DNA from: Polyporus tsugae | Lineage: Eukaryota > Basidiomycota > Agaricomycetes > Polyporales > Polyporaceae | DNA length: 64,000 bases | NCBI GenBank assembly: GCA_024305745.1 | Contig: JAHRBS010000006.1 | Span: 1,800,501-1,864,500 of the forward strand | Direction of reading: 5' to 3' | Part shown: in pieces, positions 25,080-36,210 of the stretch | How positions within the stretch are numbered: the stretch's first letter is position 1 | Layout: the number at the start of each line of letters is the position of its first letter | Program-made: the position numbers and the translations under genes | Notes under the pieces: model-generated | What the model was told of the DNA's origin: nothing | The model's database searches: none | The model's input: the letters and a program-made list of their open reading frames with translations, nothing else

Positions 25080-25455
25080 GCAGGTTCTCGCTGTCAAACT
25101 GTTCGCAGTTGTCCCATCACGAGGCCGACGACGAGTCACACTCCAATGACTCGGATTCGGAGGATGCGTACAATTGAGGTTGCGCCCGAGAAGGAGGCGA
25201 CTGAAGTCTTGAAGCATGGGGCGACCTTGGAGGACTAGTACTTCACGCCGAGAACAGATGCACATTCTGAACCGTCAGCGACATGTTCAACCTATTCTCC
25301 GCTTCTCCAGGAGGTTCTCGGAGATGCGCCGACTTCTCAACCTCAGGCTTCAGCGGGGTCAGGTAACAATGCTGCCCATACGATTGCCACTGAGCCGGCT
25401 CGTACACTTCCACCCTCTGGAAGAAGCCCCAGGCGTAATTTACGCGTCAAATAGC
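25080..25455 (+). pseudogene. Degenerate coding trace, possibly from a DNA transposon
   Basis: One frame reads SHHEADDESHSNDSDSED and stops; after a shift of frame the reading continues EVAPEKEATEVLKHGATLED, then a single TAG (about 25237), then in the same frame YFTPRTDAHSEPSATC and about 55 further residues to RRNLRVK and a stop at about 25453. An acidic, Ser-rich reading frame broken once by a frame change and once by a stop suggests decay rather than chance, but no domain is recognised. The adjoining ATTTAC-rich palindromic DNA hints at a transposon end; this is inference only. Confidence 0.3.
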
Positions 25456-25560
25456 CCTAATTTACCTTTACCCGCATGTAAATTACCGTCAATTACCCCA
25501 GGCTGGCGTCATTTACCGGTCAAGTAGGGTACCGGGGCTAATTTCCCGTACACTAGTCAA
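25434..25560. repeat. Cluster of ATTTAC / GTAAAT motifs in both orientations
   Basis: Within about 115 bases the motif TAATTTAC, GTAAATTACC, CAATTACCCC, CATTTACCGG and TAATTTCCCG recurs at roughly 10-22 base spacing in both orientations, in an otherwise GC-rich region. Such self-complementary subterminal repeats occur at ends of hAT-type DNA transposons. Only one end is seen, and no target-site duplication was identified. Confidence 0.35.
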
Positions 25561-25868
25561 CGAGTCTTGAGAGGTCCCCACCAATATCTCGAGGATAGAC
25601 GGCGTTAGTTAAAGGTGAAAGAGAAAAAGAAAAAGATGAACCTAATCAGCGATCCACGACGTCGGCATTGATAACGAGCTACTTGATAGACAGGACGAGC
25701 GCGACGGAAAAAAAAGGGGGGGGGGGGGAGGAGCGTGCTGAGAAGAGACGAGACAAGACAAGAAAGGCAAAGAAGTGACATAATGGTGGGGGAAGTGGGA
25801 AGGGGAGAGGAAAAGGCGCGCTGAGAAAAAGTGCGCTGCGCGTCGAGCTTGTCGAGCTCGCCACATAC

Positions 25869-27706
25869 CTACTGGACGACCTCGTAGAGGAAGCAGCCGG
25901 GGTACTTGGCCTGGATCTGCTGCTCGACCCACCAGTAGGGGGTGAGGTACGTGATGTCGATCTCGTCGATAGGGCCGGCGCCGCCGGTGAGGATGCCGAC
26001 GATGCGACCATCCCTGGCGAGGACGATGGACCCGGAGTCGCCAGCATCGGAAAACTTGCCGCGCGTCCTGTCGTAGGGCAAGACGGCAATCTCGATGGAG
26101 GTATACTCGATGCCGTCGTTATCGTAGATGCGGGTGAAGGACTCGAGACCGTTGGCGCGACCGACGGTGGTCCTCGTGGTCAACCCATTCTTCACGACGA
26201 GCAGGCACTTCTCATCGTGAACATCGAGGTGCTGGGGGTCGCGGATCTCGTCCTCCTGGACGACGCCGTAGGCCTGGAGGAGACCATCCGGGGGGTACCG
26301 GTAGTTCGCATCATCGACGGGCTGAGGGAACATTGTGTTGCCAAAATCAGCGATCGAGAGGTTACCGCCTGCGGAGGAAAGAAAAGTGGTAGTCAGCTAA
26401 GGGAGATGGAAAACGCGACGAGAGATGAAGAAGACGAGAAATGGAGACGAGATGGAGACAAAGATATGGAAAAAGACGTACCGACGTAAACCTGGTTTCC
26501 CTTAAACGTAGACCAATCAATCTTCTCGTCGTACAACTCGATCAGGGCCCAGTCTTGAGTGAAATTGGGGGGCGAGACCGAGACCTCGATTTTCTCGGAG
26601 TGAAGCACGAAGCCAATGACACGCTGGTCAGGGGTGGTACGGCGCTTGGTGACCTCGTCGTGGATCGCGTTCACCTTCTCGATCTTCTTCGTCGCCTTCG
26701 CCACCAACTCCACGTGCTCCTTGCGCCTCTCGGTGACCCTGCTGTTCTCTCCCTCGACGGGCTCCCCCAGCCTGCCAAGCACGTCTTTCCAGACTTCGAT
26801 GGAGCGGAGGAGGCCGCCGATGGTGCCCATCATGGCCTTGACGGCGTTGTTGTAGCCCATGTTACCGAGCGCGACGAACTTCTCATGAGCCTGGCTTGTG
26901 TTCGTCATGCCCGTATTAGCGTAGACAGGAGGGGGACGGGCGACGTGGGCGCAGGTCAGGATGGCGGTGCGCTTGTCGTCTTTGCCAAGGCGGAAGTAGA
27001 GAGCGGCTGTGCCCTCGAGGTGGGGGTACTTGAGGGGTGCGATGGAGAGACCGAGAGCGGTGGTGAAGGGCTTTCGCAGTTCCGGGACGTCGTCCAAGAG
27101 GGGGTCGAACGTGAGGAGCTTGGGGCCGGCAGCGACATAACGAGTGACTACCGACTCGACAAAGGCCACCTCGATGGCGGGGAAGCCAGCCTCGACGAGG
27201 ATCTCCTTGACGACGGCGGCAGCGGCAACGGCGGCGTCGTAAAGGAGGGAGTGGGGCTTCACACCGATGGAGAGGATGAGAGAGCAGAAGGGCTTGGCCT
27301 CCCCGGCGTCGGCGTAGGCGAGGGGGTTGATGGACGTCCACTTTACGCCAATGGAGTCGAGGTCGTGGTAGATGCGCCTGCCGATGGAGAGCCAAGTGCG
27401 CCCAATGGCGTGACGGTAGACCGGGCGAGCCTCACGCTCGATGCGCTGGGCCTGAGGGCCCTCGCGGACGCGCCAGTCAGGGCCAGACTTGAAGACACAG
27501 GGAGTGCCGCTGCCATAGAAGTCGCTGTAGGCGGTGGGGTACTTGTCAGTGAGGCCGGTCGCCTTGGAGACGACGTCGTCCGTGGCCATCCTCTCAACGT
27601 TGTGCGAGAACGAGCGCTTACCGAAAGAGAAGGCAGTCGGGGAGACGAGCGTGTCAGTGGGGGAGATGGAGACTGGTTCCTGACCTGCGTGGGGATGGCT
27701 AAGCAA
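25869..27706 (-). CDS. Trypsin-like serine protease-fold protein (basidiomycete type)
   Basis: Large protein with a chymotrypsin-like catalytic triad: His in RTAILTCAHVARPPP, Asp in NFTQDWALIELYD, Ser in FSDAGDSGSIVLARDGRIVG. No signal peptide is visible, so it is probably intracellular. The N-terminal half (KRSFSHNVERMATDDVV, TAYSDFYGSGTPCVFKSG, HDLDSIGVKWTSINPL) is not like known proteases; this layout is remembered from uncharacterised basidiomycete families. One intron (about 26367-26481) joins QVYVG to GNLSIADFGNTMF. The upstream end is unsettled: a plausible first exon (SSIPAHNLNLDKEFVAACLA, about 27690-27770) is one base out of frame with the long reading frame near 27665-27680, so either the start is at MATDDVV (about 27585), or there is an indel, or an unseen splice. 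Substrate unknown. Confidence 0.75.
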
Positions 27707-27770
27707 GCGGCGACGAACTCCTTGTCGAGGTTGAGATTGTGAGCGGGGATGGACGACACTGTCGACGAGA

Positions 27771-28782
27771 GAGGGGGGGAAAAGGAAAGAAAAAAAACCA
27801 ATGGTCAGTAACGAGGAGGGATCAATAAAAGCGAAGGGGGCTTGCTTGTAAAGAGACGGTCTTTTTGCAGTAAAGAGTTGAGAGGCAGAGACGATGTCGG
27901 TGGTAAACGACGAGAGACCTGGAGAGGGAACAAAGGCAAGGTCAGTATACTACGAGACAAGGAAGAAAACGCAAAGGGACGCACTTGTGAAGAAAAAGAG
28001 GAACGAGAAGACTTTTAAAGGCGGAGGAGGCAGACGCAAAGTCGACGGAGGGGAGAGCTGGACAAGACCTGGAGGTTAGTATTGCAAAGGGCCGTACTTG
28101 TGAGGAGAAGTCAGGACGCTTAGAGGTAAGTATACGACGAGATAAGCAGAAACACAAACGTCGGAAGCAGGAAGAGTAAGAAGGCTTGGACGCAGAGCGA
28201 ATGGTAGACGCAGACGCAGAGGGAGGCGGAGGGGTGCTAACTTCGCTGTCGGCGACCGCGTTCATCTTCGTACTACAGTACCATGGGCAGTCAATCAATT
28301 CATCGACTGCGGCTCAGAGTGCTTATACCCCGGACGCTGCTGAGAACACTCGTCCGTGGCATGCGCTGCAAGTCTAACTCGGATCGGATGGGCATGACCG
28401 GGGAGGGACAATAGCCGTTGGACTGTGTGTCGACGTCGATATCCACACCGGGGAGTGTAGAAGGTCGTCCGTTCACTCGTCCAGAAATTGAATGACTTGC
28501 CTGCCGACAGGGGACTGGATAGCCTAAGGTAGTAGTAGTCTTTCCATCTGAGGGGTCACTCTGATCTACCGCATACCGACCTCATCGGTCATCTTTTGTT
28601 TGCGACAGTAAGCAGTACAATGCATGGTGTAGAGCGAATGATGATGGAAGGCATGGCGTCGTGGTGTATCGAGAGCGCGTGAGGAGGGCGCGGAGGCAAC
28701 CAGTCTCTGGTCTGTCCCCCGGTCGGTGGTAGAGTAGAAGAATACAGAACCGCACGGAATCCACAAATACAACCGACAACGT
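27771..28782. promoter_or_regulatory. Leader and promoter of the trypsin-like gene; eL34 3' flank
   Basis: On the minus strand, about 27780-28280 is a long pyrimidine-rich leader with several TCTCGTC- and CTTCTT-type repeats, probably including non-coding or split-start exons of the trypsin-like gene (an acceptor CGACAG lies before TGTCG at about 27765, where a start codon could be split by an intron). From 28300 to 28782 nothing is recognised; it should contain the eL34 3' end. Confidence 0.3.
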
Positions 28783-29247
28783 TTACTTGCGGCCCCCCTT
28801 CTCCTGCGACTTGATCACCTTCTTGACGATCTTCGCCTCCTCGACAAGGAATGCCCGGAGGATGCTAGAAAGGGGGTGTGTAAGCCGGCGAAGGGAAGTA
28901 TGGGTTGAGCAAGAGAGACGTACCGAGACTTAACACAGTCACCGCATCGTGAGCCACCGTACGCCCTGCGAACAGTCTTCTTCGTCTTGGAGATGGTCGC
29001 GTATTCACGGGGCCGGAGCGCGGGGACCTGTGTATCGTGCATCGAACCATGAGACTTTGACTCTCCGAAATCAGGCGAGGGTACATACACCGGGAAGCGC
29101 AATACCGCAGTCACCGCATTTGGGCGAAGTGGCGAGCTTTTTGAGGTGGTGGTAAACAAGCTTGCCACCTGGAGTCTTCACCACACGGCGGCGGCTGGAG
29201 GTGGTGTTGTAGGGAGTGCGCTTGCGGAGGGTGACGCGTTGGGCCAT
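28783..29247 (-). CDS. RPL34: 60S ribosomal protein eL34
   Basis: Structural protein of the large ribosomal subunit. Exon 1 gives MAQRVTLRKRTPYN to KCGDCGIALPG, exon 2 VPALRPREYATISKTKKTV to RCGDCVKSR, and exon 3 ILRAFLVEEAKIVKKVIKSQ to the end (GGRK). The paired CxxC motifs (CGDC twice) are the family's zinc-ribbon cysteines, and the length of about 115 residues is usual. Introns lie at about 29083-29030 and 28921-28866 on the minus strand. The region upstream of the ATG likely holds an untranslated exon, as is common in fungal ribosomal protein genes. Confidence 0.95.
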
Positions 29248-31268
29248 TGGTAGACTGTGAAGACGGACGTTCAGCACGATGTCGATAGGAGAATAGACCC
29301 ATCCGTGCAACCGCTCTCCCTCCTACTCCAACCAGATGCTACCCTGTCCACACCAAGTCCAACCCGGTTACCTCCACGATAGCTACCCCTGCCCCCGGGC
29401 CATCCAATGGGCCAAAATGAATGGGGAAAACTCACACTTGAGGATTTCAAGGGAGACTGCCTGCAGGTACTAGGTCAATATAGGTCAGAGAACGCAAGGG
29501 CAGCATAAATCCGTACCTTGATCTTGAACTTGCTGTGGGCCGCCGCTGTCGAGTATATTGTCCTAAGTTAGCGGGTCCGGTGGCTGCTGGTACTGCATAG
29601 TACCCGGAGCTTGCCGAAGCCACTTTCCGGCGCTAGTCATTCCTAATCCAGACATTCTCTCCACCACCGCCGTCGTAGCGCTCGCCCTAACCGTCCCTGG
29701 CAGAGGCATCCTGAGACAAACGAACGTTCCTGGTGGTCCTGCTCTCTCACGGTGTTATCTGCCAGATACTCGTACTTGTCTCTGTTTCTAGACTTGCTGT
29801 GAAGCGGCTAGGATACTGTCGAGCCCTGCGAGTCCTTCAGATTTATTTGTCGCTGCTTCGTGATTCCGCGGGCAAGCCGTAGCATTCTAATTAAATTATT
29901 ATACCACCAGTCCTATCTCCGGCGATTCATGTACCATACAACTGGGACCCGCTCGACCAAGGTATCGGTACAGTCCCTGAAGGCATCTCCCGGGACTTGA
30001 GGTCGCTCTGCCCAAGTTCGGCGCTTCGAGTTCTTCCCTGCTCGCAATGATATTCCTTAGCACGCCCCAGAACCTATCGCCTCTAAGACGTAAATCGCCT
30101 ACAGCAGCTGCCTGCATATCGTCTTCCGGGGTGCTTGGACATCGCCTTCTCTGCCCACTTTATCGCCTCCGGCTTCCCCAGCTCCACCCAGCATTTGGTG
30201 TATGCATTACAGCTTACTAGGCTACGGTACGCCCTCGGTGAGTTCGAGCTGCGTACGTCAAGGAACCCATCTATCACATTTGTATCCAGCATGACTGTTC
30301 TCGATGGCCGTTGTCGCTTCTATTTCACCCGCACGTCCGAGTCTCCCAGGATCAATGTCCCAGCGGGCCCATGCAAGATGCAAAACGCCATCTCTATTAT
30401 TTCATCTGCGAGACGTTCTTCGGGCCCGCAGTTCCCGCATTTTCCCAATCCCAAGTAGCCCTGTCGTCCAGCGCCCCTTGTGTCCAATACAGATACAGAT
30501 GATCATGCTGCCTATGGTTGGATCCGACATCCACCGGCTCCCTGCAGCCCGGACAGACACGGTCTCATCGGGCAGCCAGCCTTGGCGCGGTGCTCCGTCC
30601 TATAGACAATGCATCAAACCGTATCTCCTTAGGCTCGTCTCAGCGGCGGTCTCACAGGGAACTCCGTTGTGATCAAGACAGTCCCGCCCCCCCCCCAAGG
30701 ATGCGTGATCCACCAACGTAACGGGATCGGCGGCTTCCCTCCCCGCGAAAACACCGGACGCGTAAGGCAATGCCAACAAGCCGTCGAACCACTCGCACAC
30801 CCTGCGCAGGCCCGCAGGTACACGATGGAAAGCTGAAGACACGATGAGAGCGAACGGCTCAAAAGGGTGTGGCCACACGAGTCCTATCTGACGTTAAGCT
30901 CGTCTAATGCGGCCTAAAGGTCCCGCTAGCTTAGCCACATATAACCACATAACAGGCTGCATGCAGCCCGGCCTGGTGCGCCCGAGAAACACGGGTGTTG
31001 TTTCGGAATTTGTCCTCCCGCGAAACTATGTTCTGTCAAGGGACGGAGTGCGGCGCAGAAGGGTCGTCGGCCGGGTATCCAGCCAGCCTCAAGGCCACAC
31101 ACCGCTCACCGGTGTTTTTACGCAGACTGGTGTGCGAAGCGAACTTTGGGAGCAGCGAAAGCACCCCAAAAGATCGATGGGCAACCAAGAACCCATCTTA
31201 TCATAGCTCCAAACCCTACTTGCACATACAGAATATCCTGCGGTCGGGCGGTCGGCGAGCAGCTCCGC
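29248..31268. other. Intergenic, no gene recognised
   Basis: About 2 kb between the start of eL34 and the stop of NOP53. The eL34 promoter is in the first few hundred bases. A minus-strand frame at 30083-30292 contains a helical, TPR-like looking run (YTKCWVELGKPEAIKWAEKA), but neighbouring frames are full of stops, so at most it is a relic. A C-tract at about 30689-30698 is a homopolymer. Confidence 0.35.
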
Positions 31269-33131
31269 TCAATGGTTCCTGTCGAATTTCTTGTACGAGT
31301 GCTTCTCGTATTCTTTTGTCTTGCGCCGCGCCTTCTTAGCGCTGTGGATAAGCCATCCGCAGTTAGCAAAAAGCTCCAACGTGACTGAAACGCAGCGGTG
31401 AGTGAGCACGCACGTAACGGCGGCGTGCGGCTCAATGAGCGCACGGTGTTGCATGCTGATGAACCGATCCCTGAACAGGTTGCCCTCCGGCTGCGCCAAA
31501 ACCCGCATTAGTGTTCCACTCCCTTGACAAGATCACATCGTGTGCGGTAGCACGTACCTTGAGCGCACGCAAGCTCTCGCTGAGCTCTTCGCCAAGCTGG
31601 ACATCGATCTCACCCTCAGGAACCTTATACTTTCCGACCTTCTGTCCCGCCAGCCCTTGCTTGAGCTTCTCCTCCACCTCCACCTGCCGTTGCGCGCGGA
31701 GTCTCTCCCGCGTTGCGAGATCGCGGGTGATGGATTTCCGGAGTGTTTTTGCAGAGTCGACAGACGCGAGCATCCGTTTCCGCGCGGCCTTCTCCGCAAG
31801 GGCGCGTTTCTACAGACCCATAGTTAGCAACACGCGAGGAGGACGGACACTAGGAGGCGGACGACGCACTTCCGCACGCAACTTCTCCGCCTTCTTCCTC
31901 TGCTGCTTCGTCTTTCTCTCCGGCATCTTCTTCGGAGGCAGAGGCTCCGCGGCGTCTCCCTGTTCCTCGTCCGCCTGGTCTACGATCTCCGGCACCGTCA
32001 TTCCCGGGGCGACACCCACGGCGATATGAACGACGGCCTCTGCTGATGCAACTTTTCGCGCCTTCTCCATCTTCGCCTTCATCGCTTCTAGCTCCTCTAC
32101 ACCCTTCAGCTTCAGCTCCTCCACATCGTTCGCCGCGCGGAGAAGCTGCTCGTGGGACGTCAGAGGAGGATTGTAGGACGTCCCCTCGTGGGGCGAGGGC
32201 ACGGCCGCCAGGGCGATGAGCGAGCGAGGGTGTTGCGTTTGCGGTGCCTAGACGATGTACCACAAGTGGAAGTAAGCAAGTCACGTTCCCGAGACTGGAT
32301 ATTTGCACCTCCAAGATACAAGATGGGTAGGGCGATATGGGACGCACCTTCACCACAACAGCATCGGGGACCTCCCCCGCCCACATATCATAGGACCCAG
32401 CCTTCTTCGCCGCCTCACTCAGCTCCAGCATTGCGCTCCCCTCCCCGACCTGGTCCGGGTCCACATACGCGTCGAAGGGCCCCCGCCTGAGCTTCTTGCC
32501 TATCCGGAGCAATCGGCCCTTGTCCTCGTGCGAGAGGGCTTTGCGTTTTTCTGCTTTTGTTGAAGACGACGCGGACGACGAGGCCGTACGAGAGAAGACA
32601 GCGGGGACGGCGGAGCGTTGGGCGAGGATTTTCGTGGACGTGAGCACACGCTCCGAGAATTTTGGGAGGGCCTTGCGGACTGTGCACGCCCGGGGATCGC
32701 ATCAGTATACTTGCACGTTGGGCAATACATTCGATGCCCAGCTTGCAGAAGGAGGGATCTGATAAAGGACGAGTGATTCGGACGTACCTTGATCGTCCCC
32801 GACGACGTCGACATGGAACAGCTCCTCATCTTTCTTCTTCTGCAGCGCCGTTCTGAACAGACATCAAACAGAGCCTAGATGAGCTCCCCTCTGTCTGCAC
32901 CTGCAAGACCAAGAGCACGTACCCGGTCAACCGCTCCTCAGCCCGTAACTCTTCCAAGCCCCCTTCTACTTGCTCGAGATCAACATTTTTTCTCCATGCC
33001 CGTTTGCCTTTCCGGCTGCTCTGGTTTCGCTGCGCAGGTGCGCCGACGGAAGATGAGCCAGTCTTTGCTGTTGGCTTTGTTGCCGTCGCCGAAGGTGAGG
33101 CATGATGCGTGGTGGTAGTTGAGGCGGTCAT
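31269..33131 (-). CDS. NOP53: Ribosome biogenesis protein Nop53 (PICT1/GLTSCR2 family)
   Basis: Nucleolar factor for 60S subunit maturation that recruits the exosome helicase Mtr4 during 5.8S processing. Supported by the N-terminal SRKGKRAWRKNVDLEQVEGG, the basic coiled middle (KTKQQRKKAEKLRAE, AEKAARKRMLASVDSAKTLR), and the C-terminal KARRKTKEYEKHSYKKFDR, which is the family's end motif. Exons on the minus strand: 33131 to about 32922, then about 32850-32790, 32680-32345, 32250-31870, 31810-31556, 31500-31390 and 31340-31269. The start at MTASTTTTHHAS is preferred, but in-frame ATGs upstream (33209, 33182) are possible. The exon from about 32250 has the weakest boundaries. Length about 450 residues is within family range. 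Confidence 0.88.
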
Positions 33132-33674
33132 TAGCGACGGTGGTGGGAGTGAACTGAGGCCAAACTGCAGCAAACTGCTCATGGAGGCCGAGCAAAGGCC
33201 GAGGCACAAGTTGTAAACGATAATTAAAGTAAATTTAGTTTTTAAGTATATACAAACATTAAAATGACCGAGTTAAAGGCATTGATGGGGTAGTGGTACC
33301 CGCCGCGGTGTTCGATTCCCTCGCAATGCAACTGCAATGCAATTGTATTGTAGTTCCCTCTTTCAGTTTTTCACCTTTTCACATGGCAGCCATTGCAATA
33401 TCAAACCGTGAAGATTCCCCGGATCGGGGCCAAATTCACGCAAGTCGTCGGCTCCAAAGGTAAAGCATCGTTATTCTATTACGGTACAGGTATGAGCGCT
33501 TGAGCACTAACCGATTCGACACAACCATACAATGTTATCATACAAACTAATGACGCGATGATCGAACCCCCACGATAGCGTAAACACAAGTGGTATGCTC
33601 ATCGAGCAGAAAGTAGATGAGATTGGATGTGGTCCGTGGCGGTGTAGTACGCAAGAGAGCGACAGCCAGCGGTA
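33132..33674. other. Intergenic with an AT-rich patch and a tRNA-Gly relic
   Basis: AT-rich sequence at about 33215-33270 sits upstream of NOP53 and just before the truncated tRNA-Gly described separately. Nothing else was recognised before the 3' end of the universal stress protein gene. Confidence 0.4.
33279..33330 (+). pseudogene. Truncated tRNA-Gly lacking the anticodon arm
   Basis: A 52-base sequence with the acceptor strands (GCATTGA...GCAATGC, then A), the D-arm (TGGGGTAGTGGTA) and the T-arm (TGTTCGATTCCCTC) of the tRNA-Gly at 42963-43033, but missing about 19 bases that contain the whole anticodon arm. The sequence passes straight from TAGTGGTA to CCCGCCG, two blocks that flank the anticodon arm in the intact gene. 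It cannot decode glycine. The A- and B-box promoter elements survive, so transcription by Pol III is possible. Confidence 0.7.
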
Positions 33675-34865
33675 TCAGCGAGTTAGGGCGGAGAACATAG
33701 GGACCGAGAGGTTGCCGTTGTTATTCGTCTTCGCGTTCGTCGATCTGCGCGTACGGCGAAGACCATTAGCCATTAGGCACCGGAGTCGTTGACAACCATA
33801 ACGCCCTTGGAAGGGACTTACTTACGTGTCGAAGTGTTGACCACGCTTTGGATCTGCGCGGCGCTTCGCCATGGTTTTCCGGACTTTACTTTCAGGCCGG
33901 ACGACGATGACTGGTACGGGCGAGTGGCTAAGGCAATACCTGACGAAAGATGCATAAGACCAACGCAAACGGGGGGTAAAGCGGTCATCTCACTCACTTG
34001 GACACGCTTCCGACGCCCGGTGCACCAAACGCACCTGCCCATGCCTGCATCACACTCCGCTGCCCGCGTGTGCCGACGACGAGCGAGTCCGGGCGGTAGA
34101 GCGCGATGAGCCGGTCAATGGTCTGAGTCACCTTACCTGCGATGCACTCGACGATGATGGAGAGCTTGCGTTCCGCGTCGTACTCGACACACTTCTCCTG
34201 GATGATACGCATCAGCTCGCGCGCGACATCCCGGTATTGGTCGTGGTCCTTGTCTGCCGCCGTGGAGCGTAAGAAAGCCCTCCCAGACACCCATAGCGCG
34301 AAATCTCAGACGCACCAAAGTCGTCAGGGTCAATGCCGCGGAACACGACCAGCTCATCCCCGTCCTGCACCAGACTCTCGAGGCACCACTCCAGCGCGTG
34401 GGTGCCGCTCTCGTCTGGGCTGGCCGCACACAGGAAGACGCGGGTGCTGCGCGTCCGCGAGTAGCCTTCGCTCTGCACGTGCAAAGTGTACGAGAACATG
34501 CTCGCCTGCGGGTTCTCGAGCGTGTCGAACGACACCTTCGGCTGGTACCCCGTCGCCGCAATGACGGGTGAACTTGATGGATGCGGAGCATAGACGGCGA
34601 CCATGGAGGAAGATGACGATGGGTGTGCGGAACTGTACAGTGATGGGGCGACGCTGACGCTGCAGCCCGGGTTCGAGGAGAGCGCGATGGATGGTGCCGG
34701 AGGAGAAAGACGTACGGGCCCTATCGGCGGGGAGAATGGAGGAGATGTGGGGTTTTGATTGGGAGTGGTCGGGCGAGAAGATGAACGCTTCATCGCAGAG
34801 CGTAGCGGGGGTGGGAGGGGAATGTGTTGTGGGCGGTCCGGGGAGGCCATCGCCGACAGCGACAT
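33675..34865 (-). CDS. Universal stress protein (UspA) domain protein
   Basis: Fungal-type universal stress protein: a Ser/Pro-rich N-terminus (MSLSAMASPDRPQHIPLPP on) followed by one Usp domain. The domain reads STRVFLCAASPDESG, DELVVFRGIDPDDFG, then, after an intron at about 34310-34255, DKDHDQYRDVARELMRII, KLSIIVECIAGKVTQTIDRL, YRPDSLVVGTRGQRS and, after another intron, YCLSHSPVPVIVVRPE. The ATP-binding type glycine motif G-2x-G-9x-G(S/T) is only partly kept: VGTRGQRSVMQAWAGAFGAPG then S. The last exon is short; the stop at 33675 assumes phase 2 splicing near 33830/33760, and an alternative stop at 33721 is possible. Upstream of it the WW-domain gene runs the other way, so about 420 bases serve both promoters. 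Confidence 0.85.
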
Positions 34866-35286
34866 TCTGGGCTCTTCGATCGGATGGTGGTACCGGTTCC
34901 TTGCGACGATACAAAGTTCAGGAACTGGAAATGCTGCAATACATCCTCAACGGCGTGCGTATCGAGAGGGCCCATGTACAAGATGATACGTACCTTGGCT
35001 AGTGCAAGGTGTGCCGCTCCGTGTCTATATCGTGCGTTACGGTTCTGCTCGCTCGATCAGCGTAATCTGAGACGTAATTTCCCTCGTTATTTCGTTATTT
35101 GAGTGCGCAACAACTCGAAAACACTCACCCCAAAGCTATGCAGATGGGAAGGGTGGCGGGTGGGCTGTGAGTGGAATCGAGTACGCCGCCTCCGACTTTT
35201 GTATGGCCGGGCTGAGGATGCCAAGGCTTCGAGTGTAGCGGAGTTTAAATCTTTCTTGGCCCTCGACCTTCACTTCCACCTTGACC
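34866..35286. promoter_or_regulatory. Shared divergent promoter region
   Basis: About 420 bases between the start codons of the universal stress protein gene (-) and the WW-domain gene (+). No strong TATA box or long open frame was noted; the two genes may be co-regulated from here. Confidence 0.35.
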
Positions 35287-36210
35287 ATGTCGCCCTCGCC
35301 CTCCCCTGCTCCCGACGCCACCTCTCCAGCCGACTCCACAGGGCACTCTCCTCGTCACAAGGAGTCGGAGCCCGCGCAGATTGCTCCTGAACGCGAGCGC
35401 GAGCCCTCAGAGGCCCCGCACGACTCGGAGGCCAAGTCTCCCGATGACGCCTCGGCTGAAGCATCCGAGTCTGCGTCCTCCACTTCTGCTGCAGACCCTG
35501 CTTCCGCCTCCGCCTCTGCGCCTGACTCGTCCTCTGCATCCCCATCTGTACCAGGCACCGCTTCCCAAGGCAACTGGCAGGCGGTTTGGTCGCCCCAGCA
35601 CAGCGCCTACTACTTCTACAACTCGGTAACGCACGAAACGACATGGGTCAACCCCCTCGAGCCCAACGCTGAGGCAGGACCCTCCAACGCCAGTGCCGAC
35701 ACTTCAGAGGCGTCGAGCTCAACAGCAGGCGCTGTCCATCAGTCCACCGCCAGTTATGATCTTTACGCCGCTGCTGCCGCGCAGGGCATCGATCCTGCTC
35801 TCGCACACCTCGACCCGTCCCTTGCTGGCTCGAGCACGGACCCCGCCGCCTTCACATACACGGCGAAGTTCAATGCGCGCACGGGGACCTTTACTCGGCC
35901 CGACGGCCGTGACCCGACGCATCTTTCGGAATACGAGCGGGCGAAGCGCATGAGCGAGTTCTACTTCGATGTGAACGCGTGGGAGAACGATGTCGCTCAG
36001 AGGAAGCTCGAGGAGGCGCAGGAAGAGGAGGAAGGAAGAAAGCGGAAGCGGCCAACGAAGAAGGACCTGGTGAGTACACTCGTGGTGTGGGGTTGACGGC
36101 CGGTTCAGCAGGTCGGACGGTGCTGATCATGAGGGCGTGTGCAACAGGAACGCTTCAAGGACCAGAAACGGCAGAAGAAGTTGGCGAAAACGGCATGGCT
36201 ACGTACATAG
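35287..36210 (+). CDS. WW-domain protein
   Basis: About 280-residue protein: an acidic Ser/Ala/Glu-rich N-terminus of about 95 residues, one WW domain (NWQAVWSPQHSAYYFYNSVT, then HETTWVNP; both signature tryptophans and the YYF block are present), a Ser/Ala-rich linker, and a conserved C-terminal part (FTYTAKFNARTGTFTRPDGR, EYERAKRMSEFYFDVNAWEN) ending in a basic helix KERFKDQKRQKKLAKTAWL. One intron (36071-36148) precedes that end. WW domains bind proline-rich partners; proteins with this layout are often linked to splicing or transcription, but the exact family was not identified. Convergent with RCC1. Confidence 0.85.

Larger units (their letters stand above)
24759..25868. other. Intergenic with degenerate coding traces
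   Basis: Contains the promoter of PHO13 (minus strand) and, at 25080-25455, a broken coding trace described separately, followed by an AT-rich cluster of ATTTAC motifs. A run of about 13 G at 25718-25730, after A-rich sequence, is a homopolymer where assembly errors are likely. The 3' end of the trypsin-like gene's transcript lies at the right edge. Confidence 0.35.

Noticed and set aside
25718..25730. G homopolymer as a G-quadruplex regulatory element
   Set aside because: It is a single uninterrupted run at the end of a low-complexity stretch and could equally be sequencing slippage.
26441..27742. A 433-codon open frame on the plus strand
   Set aside because: It is the mirror of the trypsin-like gene on the minus strand; it has no motif, whereas the minus frame has the complete catalytic triad.
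33550..33620. tRNA-like GGTTCGATC on the minus strand
   Set aside because: The bases around the T-loop do not pair into a stem and no acceptor or D-arm fits.
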